Assembly: GCA_029267975.1 (NCBI GenBank)
Contig: JAJUHH010000076.1
Span: forward strand, 1 to 9,995
Origin: Clostridiales bacterium
GTDB taxonomy: Bacteria; Bacillota; Clostridia; Lachnospirales; Lachnospiraceae
Length of the DNA stretch: 9,995 nt
Direction of reading: 5' to 3'
Part shown: in pieces, positions 1 through 5,384 of the stretch
How positions within the stretch are numbered: the first letter of the stretch is position 1
Layout of the letters: each line of letters starts with the position of its first letter
Program-made: the position numbers and the translations under genes
Notes under the pieces: model-generated
Seen by the model: only the letters and a program-made list of their open reading frames with translations
Database searches by the model: none
What the model was told of the DNA's origin: nothing

Positions 1-330
1 ATTTATCGTTGAATACAGTGCTTCAAATCCTAATAAGGAAGGTGTTATGATTCTGTTATTTGTAGTGGATTGAAAGGCAACGGTGGATAAGCTTTGACAC
101 ACGGCAGCGATAAGCATCGCAACGATCGCTACCATTCTCCTTTTTACAACCGGTATAAAAGAAGGCGAAGTCACCGGCACAGGATTATTATAAACAAGTA
201 GACCATAGGTGGCTGCGATACCAATGAGAATGAAGGTTATCAGCATGATATAGTAACGTCTTTCTTCTTTTTTTGTACGAAATGCTTTCGCTGATCTGTC
301 TCTATGATTTGCATAAGCAAGTTCACTCAT
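1..330 (-). CDS. Ferric-siderophore ABC transporter permease, second FecCD subunit (FatC/YclO type), partial
   Basis: This is the N-terminal 110 codons of an integral membrane permease that, with its partner permease, forms the channel of an iron-siderophore importer. It starts at an ATG (328-330) overlapping the TGA of the upstream permease by four bases (ATGA), which implies translational coupling. An AGGAG lies six bases before the ATG. The visible protein has a charged cytoplasmic head (residues 1-26), a membrane segment at about 27-46 and a second at about 65-83. The stretch after it (FQSTTNNRIITPSLLGFEAL) is the hallmark of the CeuC/FatC/YclO branch of the FecCD family, where NNRxxTPSxxGFxALY is typical. 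The gene runs off the left edge, so roughly two thirds of the usual 320-330 residues are missing. Family assignment is firm; the particular siderophore cannot be read from it. Confidence 0.9.
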   Translation of the reverse strand, partial: MSELAYANHRDRSAKAFRTKKEERRYYIMLITFILIGIAATYGLLVYNNPVPVTSPSFIPVVKRRMVAIVAMLIAAVCQSLSTVAFQSTTNNRIITPSLLGFEALYSTIN

Positions 331-1337
331 GGTTTTCTCCTTCTTTTTAATAAGATAGTGATAAATACAACAGAACCTACCGTTCCTAATATTAAGGATA
401 CGGGAACCTCAAAGGGTGCAATAATGGTTCTCGATATAATATCACAAAGCGTTATCGTACCCATACCTAATACACATACCCAGGGAAGATTGCTTCTTAG
501 ATCATCACCCCTATACATGGAAACAATATTAGGGACAATCAGTCCCAGAAATGGCAAGTTACCTATCACTGATGCAACAATACCAACCGCTAGTGAAATC
601 AGACCTGTTCCTAAAATAACGATTCGATTATAATTTACCCCTAAGCTTGTTGCTATATCTTCACCCAGACCTGCTAAGGTCAATCGATCCGCATACAGAA
701 AAATCAGAACCGTTATGATAACAATGAGCCATAGGTACTCATATCTTCCTATTTGAACGGAGGAGAAAGAACCTACAAACCAACTTTCAATATTTTGGCT
801 CATATTAAATACCAACCCGATAAAAGTTGAAATAGCTGATACGACTGCTCCCAGCATCATACCGATAATTGGAACAATTAAGGAAGACCGTAGCCTTATT
901 TTTCTTAAAAACAGGAAGAATATCATCGTTCCAGTAAAGGAAAAAAGGATTGCTCCTCCCATTCTTAATAATAAGGTTGGCGCCGGAAACACCAAGTACA
1001 CAAAGACAAGGCCAAGTCCTGCCCACTCAATGGTTCCGGTGGTCGTCGCTTCAACCAGACGATTTTGAGTAACTAATTGCATTACCAATCCGGCCATTGA
1101 CATAGCTGCTCCTGTAAGAAGCAATGCTGCTGTCCTGGGAATTCGAGTGATAAATATAAATCTGAGGCCATCGTCTTGCTCAAATATTTCATAGACACCG
1201 GTAAACAATGATATAATCGCTAATATTGTTACAATGATCACAGCTGCTATAAATTTCTTAGTCCATATTCTATTATCACAAGGCAAGGGCTGAATATTTT
1301 CAGCCCTTTTCCTCATATGAGTTTTCACTTTTAACAC
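327..1337 (-). CDS. Ferric-siderophore ABC transporter permease, first FecCD subunit (FatD/YclN type)
   Basis: This is an integral membrane permease of the FecCD (BtuC-like) family, one half of the channel of an iron-siderophore importer. The reading frame is open from an ATG at 1343, giving 338 residues, but the AAGGAG at 1345-1350 is one base from that ATG and seven bases from an in-frame GTG at 1335-1337, so I place the start at the GTG (336 residues). Residue numbers here count from the ATG. Family landmarks are RIPRTAALLLTGAAMSMAG (68-85), QNRLVEATTTGTIEWAG (93-109), the cytoplasmic coupling loop GLGEDIATSLGVNYNRI (225-241) that meets the ATPase, and GNLPFLGLIVPNIV (261-274). About nine hydrophobic segments are visible, and the protein ends in KRRRKP. 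It sits nine bases after the binding-protein stop and overlaps the next permease. The 30-residue charged head before the first membrane segment is longer than usual and contains a DNA hairpin. Confidence 0.92.
   Translation of the reverse strand: MLKVKTHMRKRAENIQPLPCDNRIWTKKFIAAVIIVTILAIISLFTGVYEIFEQDDGLRFIFITRIPRTAALLLTGAAMSMAGLVMQLVTQNRLVEATTTGTIEWAGLGLVFVYLVFPAPTLLLRMGGAILFSFTGTMIFFLFLRKIRLRSSLIVPIIGMMLGAVVSAISTFIGLVFNMSQNIESWFVGSFSSVQIGRYEYLWLIVIITVLIFLYADRLTLAGLGEDIATSLGVNYNRIVILGTGLISLAVGIVASVIGNLPFLGLIVPNIVSMYRGDDLRSNLPWVCVLGMGTITLCDIISRTIIAPFEVPVSLILGTVGSVVFITILLKRRRKP
1285..1308 (-). other. Perfect 10-bp inverted repeat (RNA hairpin) inside the 5' coding region of the first permease
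   Basis: The arms AAGGGCTGAA (1285-1294) and TTCAGCCCTT (1299-1308) are perfectly complementary around a four-base loop. The hairpin covers codons 12-19 of the permease and lies about 27 bases after the probable GTG start. In the direction of transcription no U-run follows it, so it is not a classical terminator. It could protect the 3' end of the upstream binding-protein message or damp translation of the permease. The structure is seen directly; the function is inferred. Confidence 0.6.
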
Positions 1338-1344
1338 ACTCATG

Positions 1345-1350
1345 CTCCTT
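1345..1350 (-). promoter_or_regulatory. Ribosome binding site that favours a GTG start for the first permease
   Basis: On the minus strand AAGGAG is followed after one base by an ATG (1341-1343) and after seven bases by an in-frame GTG (1335-1337). A one-base gap is too short for normal initiation, whereas seven bases is standard in Firmicutes. The site sits in the short gap after the TAA of the binding-protein gene (1353-1355). Confidence 0.7.
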
Positions 1351-1352
1351 TA

Positions 1353-2441
1353 TTACTTACTTAAGCTGCTAGCAATAATATCAAATATCTCTTTGTAAGT
1401 TTGAATGGATTCATTTGTATAGGTGTCATTGGGAGCATATACTATCCTGCCTTCTTTCACAGCTGTTGTGTTTTGAAGCGCCGGTGAGTTATCAATAACA
1501 TCCTGAGCAGGTACAGCATCTGTAGCAGAAGATACGGATGCATCACGATCTAAAACAAAGATCCAGTCAGGATTACTTTGAGCGATCGCTTCTACAGAAA
1601 TTTCATCACCTTGATGGTCGGAAGTAGTATTATCAACTTCTAATGCAGAAGTCCATCCCAGTATATCAGCAATCGGTCCCCATACACGGCCTGATTTAGG
1701 TGCTGAATAACCGATATTCCCACCGGATACGATCACACTGATCATCTTATCGGTTCCATTATAAGCAGCTTTTGCATCAGCGATAGACTTTTCAAAGTCA
1801 GCAACTAATTGTGCTGCTTCGTCATTCTTATCAAATATTTTTCCGAGAGAAATCGTTGAATTAATAAAACCGTCTACCAAATTCTGTCCGGGATTTTCAG
1901 CTGTTTCAGATACGTCAAAATTAAGATCAATAACAACTGCATTTGGTACCAGGGCCTTAACATCTTCATAGAAGCCGGCAAATCTTTGTCCAATAATTAC
2001 AAGCTCAGGATCAATAGCCGCAATAATCTCAAGATTCGGCTCACGGTGATTACCGATATCCTGTACAGCTTCATTCGTTACATAAGGTGAATCCTCAGGC
2101 ATAACACCCTTGGGTACTGCTGCCAGTTCAATTCCCCATGCTGCTAAAGTCTCAAATGCTCTGCTATCTAAGGCAACAACTTTTTCCGGTTTCACGGGCA
2201 CAACAACAGTTCCGTGAGCGTCTGTAATCTCAACCTCGGTAGCTGCTTCTGAAGCAGCTGCTTCGGTAGCCTCCGGAGTCACTGTCTCTGCTACACTCGC
2301 TGTTTCATCCTTCACTTCACTAACCTGATTCGTCTCTGCTACATTAGTGGTACTGTCTTTGCTTGCATTTGAACAAGCTGTTAATGATAATACTGCTGCT
2401 GACATGAATATGCTCAACTTAAAAAATTTTGCCATTTTCAT
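1353..2441 (-). CDS. Siderophore-binding lipoprotein of an iron ABC importer (FatB/CeuE/YclQ type)
   Basis: This is an extracellular solute-binding lipoprotein that captures a ferric siderophore and passes it to the FecCD permeases encoded just downstream. A type II signal peptide is clear: a basic start, a hydrophobic core (about 9-20) and a lipobox LTAC with the lipidated Cys23. A long Ala/Glu/Thr/Ser-rich linker (about 24-70) follows and should tether the domain away from the membrane. The binding domain (about 71-362) has the Peripla_BP_2 pattern, including VVALDSRAFETLAAWGI (88-104), GNHREPNLEIIAAIDPELVI (130-149) and GYSAPKSGRVWGPIADILGW (244-263). Length (362 residues) suits the family once the linker is allowed for. 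The start is supported by AGGGAG seven bases before the ATG. It is first in the operon, behind a Fur-like operator. The exact ligand (catecholate or other) is not readable. Confidence 0.93.
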   Translation of the reverse strand: MKMAKFFKLSIFMSAAVLSLTACSNASKDSTTNVAETNQVSEVKDETASVAETVTPEATEAAASEAATEVEITDAHGTVVVPVKPEKVVALDSRAFETLAAWGIELAAVPKGVMPEDSPYVTNEAVQDIGNHREPNLEIIAAIDPELVIIGQRFAGFYEDVKALVPNAVVIDLNFDVSETAENPGQNLVDGFINSTISLGKIFDKNDEAAQLVADFEKSIADAKAAYNGTDKMISVIVSGGNIGYSAPKSGRVWGPIADILGWTSALEVDNTTSDHQGDEISVEAIAQSNPDWIFVLDRDASVSSATDAVPAQDVIDNSPALQNTTAVKEGRIVYAPNDTYTNESIQTYKEIFDIIASSLSK

Positions 2442-2499
2442 ATTGTCGCTCCCTTTTTTATGTATTTTTTATACGAATGATGCAGCAATACATCCCCTA

Positions 2500-2517
2500 T
2501 TGATTAGATACAATCAA
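2500..2517. repeat. 18-bp inverted repeat in the leader of the siderophore-binding gene
   Basis: The 6-bp arms TTGATT (2500-2505) and AATCAA (2512-2517) flank a six-base centre. Its centre is about 26 bases from the centre of the neighbouring 26-bp palindrome, which in turn is about 26.5 bases from the Fur-like box. With short AT-rich arms, chance is possible. The rest of the gap between 2442 and 2789 holds a purine-rich ribosome site near 2450 and, at 2569-2736, AT-rich DNA in which I see no gene. Confidence 0.35.
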
Positions 2518-2521
2518 ATAT

Positions 2522-2547
2522 TTTACATAATAAATATATTATGTAAA
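2522..2547. repeat. Perfect 26-bp palindromic site (11-bp arms, 4-base centre) in the iron-transport promoter region
   Basis: The left arm TTTACATAATA (2522-2532) and right arm TATTATGTAAA (2537-2547) are exact reverse complements around AATA. It lies seven bases from the Fur-like box, between that box and the gene. On the minus strand its first six bases, TTTACA, also resemble a -35 element, but no convincing -10 lies 17 bases later. It does not match the PerR, Rex or CodY consensus as I know them. It could be an operator for a second regulator or a cruciform-prone AT-rich element. Confidence 0.55.
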
Positions 2548-2553
2548 TGGTAT

Positions 2554-2568
2554 TGATACTCATTCTCA
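2554..2568 (-). promoter_or_regulatory. Fur-box-like operator upstream of the siderophore uptake operon
   Basis: On the minus strand the 15 bases read TGAGAATGAGTATCA. Against the 7-1-7 Fur consensus TGATAATNATTATCA, 12 of the 14 defined positions match. It lies 113 bases before the start codon of the binding-protein gene, a suitable place for an iron-responsive repressor. Family knowledge: Fur with Fe(II) binds such sites and blocks transcription when iron is plentiful. Which Fur-family protein binds here is inferred. Confidence 0.75.
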
Positions 2569-2736
2569 TTTCTGCAGTGGTTATTATATTAAAAAATGGA
2601 ATCAATGTCAACCTAAATTTTTCTCAATAAGCAAATTATGGTATGTCAAAAGTTTGTTTTTCTGAAGTATTACTACTTCAAGTTCTTATAGGTTAGCTTC
2701 CATTTCTCTTTATTATGCTTGTTCGCTGGAGTGATA

Positions 2737-2772
2737 TAAAAAAAAACTGGGAGACTGTATAATCTCCCAGTT
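2737..2772 (-). terminator. Rho-independent terminator after the 173-residue protein gene (hairpin copy A)
   Basis: In the minus direction a 10-bp stem, AACTGGGAGA paired with TCTCCCAGTT (arms at 2763-2772 and 2745-2754), with an 8-base loop, is followed by a run of nine T residues (2738-2746, partly inside the stem). It begins 17 bases after the stop codon at 2790. A near copy lies at 5274-5301. Confidence 0.9.
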
Positions 2773-2789
2773 AACATTTATTCATTACT

Positions 2790-3311
2790 TTAATTACCTA
2801 TTATCACTTGATTAATACTCTTAACTCTTACTACATCTCCTATGGAATATAAGCTTCCGGCATTTTCATTATAACTAGACGGCATTCTATGATACCCTAA
2901 TCCTCGGTATTCCCATCTTTCAATCAGGTTTCCTTGATAATCAAATCGATACTCTATTTCACTACTATTTTGTTTACATAACTCATACAAATCCATGTCT
3001 TTTAAAATAGTAAACTCATCAGGAGTTGATAAACCTATAAAATGTTTGAATTTATCAAAATGCTCATCTAATTTTCGCACCTCACGTATAACAAATTCAT
3101 AATGGATCATCTCTCTTATAAATTCCTCTATACTCCCATTCCTGTAACATATATCATCTGCTTGCAGCTTTATTATTTGCCCATTAACCTCAGAAATTCC
3201 AGCATGTAAAGCTTTTTTATAGCTTGTATATACATCACTAAAAAAACTATCAATGGGACATAAGTTACCATACCTTCTAATATAAACTTTAACCTCTAAA
3301 TGAAATATCAT
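2790..3311 (-). CDS. Hypothetical protein of 173 residues, family not recognised
   Basis: I do not recognise the family. The frame is supported as a real gene by a good ribosome site (GGAG seven bases before the ATG) and by a strong terminator 17 bases after the stop. The protein is soluble, with no signal peptide and no membrane segment. An N-terminal part (1-60) has several Tyr and Lys residues, a central amphipathic, charged helical part spans about 60-115 (EEFIREMIHYEFVIREVRK at 62-80), and an aromatic-rich tail contains EYRFDYQGNLIERWEYRG (120-137). The end, SIGDVVRVKSINQVIIGN, looks like the opening strands of a small SH3/KOW-like barrel but stops at once, so the C-terminus may be truncated relative to relatives. 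It lies 79 bases downstream of the araC-type gene on the same strand and may be cotranscribed with it. Confidence 0.65.
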   Translation of the reverse strand: MIFHLEVKVYIRRYGNLCPIDSFFSDVYTSYKKALHAGISEVNGQIIKLQADDICYRNGSIEEFIREMIHYEFVIREVRKLDEHFDKFKHFIGLSTPDEFTILKDMDLYELCKQNSSEIEYRFDYQGNLIERWEYRGLGYHRMPSSYNENAGSLYSIGDVVRVKSINQVIIGN

Positions 3312-3390
3312 GCTAATTCTCCACGTTAATATTCTTCTGACAGCTTACCAGTCACTTTTAGTTCTTCACATAATCTTCTCCTACAACTGC

Positions 3391-4119
3391 TTATTCCTTT
3401 ACTCTCCGCAATTCCTTCGGACTCCGATCATATTTTTTCTTAATCATTTTTGTCATCTGTCCACAATTCGAAAATCCACACATCTGTGCAATATTCATGC
3501 AACTGATCTTTGTGGTACGCAACAGCCTCACCGCATTCTCCAGGCGCATATAAATCAGATAATTCTGCGGGGATATCCCAAACTTTTCTGTAAACAGATG
3601 CCGGAAGCGGTCTCTGCTGTAACAGGTCATTTTCGCCAGTTCTCCGACAGATACATTATGCATGTAGTTTTCCTCAATGTATCTTTTGCAATATACCAAG
3701 TCCTTAACATTTCTGTTCATACCCTTGTCTTTACGTAAAAGGTATGTAATTATTTCCTCGATTTTATGAGAAATGATGCTATCATAACCCCATTCTTGGT
3801 TTTTGACTTCCTCTACAATATGATGGAACAAGGGTCTTACATGATTCATGTCATTCCAAACACCAACCGGCAAAGGAACAGATGATTCAAAACCCAAAAA
3901 GATGACATTGGTTCTTTCAAAATGGTTTTCACTGTGCAAAACACCCTGATGTATTAATGCAATACTTGTTGGGAAAAGTTCATACTCAACACCGTCAATA
4001 TCCGTCTTTCCATGAGCTGTATCACCATAAAATACCAACTCATGGCAATTATGACTATGAGGTGCAATATAAGAATCTCGTGCTCGATATTCATTATTAC
4101 AAAAATAAAGCTTAGTCAT
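3391..4119 (-). CDS. AraC-family transcriptional regulator with cupin sensor domain
   Basis: This is a 242-residue cytoplasmic DNA-binding regulator. The N-terminal half (about 1-100) is a cupin-type sensor with a histidine-rich first motif, PHSHNCHELVFYG (20-32), and a second stretch, ALIHQGVLHSENHFERTNVI (54-73), as in AraC_binding/cupin_2 domains that bind a small effector. The C-terminal half (about 140-242) holds two helix-turn-helix units: VSVGELAKMTCYSRDRFRHL at 156-175, then the typical FTEKFGISPQNYLIYMRLENA, and a second HTH near 206-228 ending SPKELRR. The frame is open 58 codons further upstream, but the start at 4119 (MTKLYF) is chosen because an AAAGGGTG precedes it by five bases and the extension reads through the promoter region. 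It diverges from the nucleoside hydrolase gene, the usual arrangement for a regulator and its target. The effector may be a nucleoside or related sugar; that is inference. Confidence 0.93.
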   Translation of the reverse strand: MTKLYFCNNEYRARDSYIAPHSHNCHELVFYGDTAHGKTDIDGVEYELFPTSIALIHQGVLHSENHFERTNVIFLGFESSVPLPVGVWNDMNHVRPLFHHIVEEVKNQEWGYDSIISHKIEEIITYLLRKDKGMNRNVKDLVYCKRYIEENYMHNVSVGELAKMTCYSRDRFRHLFTEKFGISPQNYLIYMRLENAVRLLRTTKISCMNIAQMCGFSNCGQMTKMIKKKYDRSPKELRRVKE

Positions 4120-4176
4120 CGTATCACCCTTTATTATTGTAGCATTATGATAGAAACCTTGTAAAGCAAGTGAGCC

Positions 4177-4182
4177 ATTATA
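4177..4182 (-). promoter_or_regulatory. Probable -10 element for the araC-type gene
   Basis: The minus strand carries a perfect TATAAT here, about 57 bases before the chosen start codon. The hexamer 17 bases upstream (TCGATT) is a poor -35, as expected if an activator helps. The 159-bp divergent interval (4120-4278) should hold both promoters and any AraC binding sites; I could not identify a convincing direct repeat for the regulator. Confidence 0.4.
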
Positions 4183-4278
4183 GCCTATCAGTATAAAAAA
4201 ATCGACCCATAAGCCCCTTTTATACGGTCCTTTTTTCAGTATTATTAATATATCAATACAAAAAGGAGTATAAAATAT

Positions 4279-5211
4279 ATGAATGCAGAACAATATTTCA
4301 AAAACCTAAATGTACCAATTACAAAGGTTGACCTTGTCCTTGACACTGATACCTTTAATGAGATTGACGATCAATTTGCCATTGCATATCTTCTTGCATC
4401 GTCAGATAAGTTAAATTTGAAAGCTCTGTACGCTGCTCCGTTTTTTAATAATCATTCAGAATCACCGAAAGATGGTATGCTAAAAAGCTATGAGGAGATT
4501 TTTAAGCTTTTGGAACTGACAGGCAGACGCGAATTCATTCCTCTGACCTTTAAAGGGTCAGAAATGTATCTTCCTGATGAAAATACTCCCGTACTCTCTG
4601 CAGCATCCGAAGACCTCATAAAACGTGCACAAGAGTACAGTGCCGAAAATCCTCTATACGTTGTGGCAATCGGTGCCATAACAAATGTTGCCTCTGCCCT
4701 GCTGCAAAAGCCAGAAATTGCCGAAAAAATCGTTATTGTGTGGCTGGGAGGACATGGTCGGGAATTCCATGATACAAAGGAATTCAACTTGTATCAGGAT
4801 GTGGCTGCTTCCAGAGTGATTTTCAAAAGCGGTGCACCGGTTGTTCAGCTTCCTTGCATGGGAGTTGTAAGTGGCTTTTCCGTTTCCTATATTGAAATGG
4901 AATATTATCTGAGGGGACAAAATGCCCTATGTGATTTCCTTCTTGGACGTGTGAAAGATGAAATAGACAGTTATGCAAAGGGTCTTGCTGTATCCCGCGT
5001 ACTATGGGATGTGACAGCCGTTGCATGGATATTGAATGATAATAATTGCTTTATGCATTCCAGACTGGACAGTTTGCCTATACCTGAATATGACGGTTAT
5101 TATGCATATGATCGCAGCCGATTTATCCGGTATATATATTACATCAACCGGGACAATTTAGTATCTGATTTATTTTTCAAGCTTACAGACGGAAAATGCT
5201 TTGCAAAATAG
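4279..5211 (+). CDS. Nucleoside hydrolase (inosine-uridine preferring hydrolase family)
   Basis: This 310-residue cytoplasmic enzyme should hydrolyse the N-glycosidic bond of ribonucleosides to give ribose and free base, a salvage reaction. The calcium-binding N-terminal motif is DTDTFNEIDDQFA (22-34), a longer version of the canonical DTDxGxDDA with two extra residues. Other landmarks are IGAITNVA (131-138), equivalent to GPLTNxA; EFNLYQDVAA (168-177), equivalent to the EFNxxxDPEAA ribose-binding segment; and LWDVTAVAW (242-250) with Asp244 at the last calcium ligand. In common bacterial enzymes a catalytic His precedes that Asp; here it is Trp243, as in trypanosomal purine-specific IAG hydrolases, where a Trp stacks on the base. 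Purine preference is therefore a reasonable guess. The ribosome site AGGAG (4264-4268) is ten bases before the ATG. It is the only plus-strand gene, divergent from the araC-type regulator. Confidence 0.9.
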   Translation: MNAEQYFKNLNVPITKVDLVLDTDTFNEIDDQFAIAYLLASSDKLNLKALYAAPFFNNHSESPKDGMLKSYEEIFKLLELTGRREFIPLTFKGSEMYLPDENTPVLSAASEDLIKRAQEYSAENPLYVVAIGAITNVASALLQKPEIAEKIVIVWLGGHGREFHDTKEFNLYQDVAASRVIFKSGAPVVQLPCMGVVSGFSVSYIEMEYYLRGQNALCDFLLGRVKDEIDSYAKGLAVSRVLWDVTAVAWILNDNNCFMHSRLDSLPIPEYDGYYAYDRSRFIRYIYYINRDNLVSDLFFKLTDGKCFAK

Positions 5212-5273
5212 AATAGGCCTCAGACTTCTATTCCCAACAGAGACAGGGTTATGCGGTCGGTTAGCAAAAATGA

Positions 5274-5301
5274 AACTGGGAGCACTTATTGTCTCCCAGT
5301 T
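5274..5301 (-). terminator. Hairpin copy B between the convergent nucleoside hydrolase and deacetylase genes
   Basis: A 9-bp stem, AACTGGGAG with CTCCCAGTT (plus two inner pairs beyond a bulge), closes a small AT loop. On the minus strand it is followed by TTTCATTTTT, a moderate U-rich tail, so it probably ends the deacetylase transcript 83 bases after its stop. The plus-strand side lacks a T-run. It repeats the sequence of the terminator at 2737-2772 in both arms and in the adjoining AACAT. Confidence 0.6.
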
Positions 5302-5384
5302 AACATGAATATTTCATATCATAATAACTCATAAATTGCTCGATTGTCACTTAACAAATAATAAGCAATGATATGATTTTTCTT

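Noticed and set aside
2347..2556. A 69-codon plus-strand frame opposite the binding-protein start and its promoter
   Set aside because: It covers the antisense of the signal peptide and the Fur-like region, has no ribosome site, and its composition is that of AT-rich non-coding DNA.
3391..3738. A 142-codon plus-strand frame (from 3310) opposite the AraC helix-turn-helix region
   Set aside because: Its length comes from lying antisense to a conserved DNA-binding domain; there is no ribosome site and no recognisable motif.
4222..4278. A sigma-A promoter for the nucleoside hydrolase
   Set aside because: Several AT-rich hexamers resemble -10 boxes, but none has a properly spaced -35, so no single site can be chosen.
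4120..4293. A 58-codon upstream extension of the AraC-family reading frame to an ATG at 4293
   Set aside because: It would run through the divergent promoter region and overlap the nucleoside hydrolase start. The extension is hydrophobic and unlike AraC proteins, and a good ribosome site precedes the internal ATG at 4119.
5207..5232. A short inverted repeat (AATAGAA/TTCTATT) at the stop of the nucleoside hydrolase as a terminator
   Set aside because: The stem is AT-rich with a 12-base loop and no T-run follows, so it is not convincing as a terminator.
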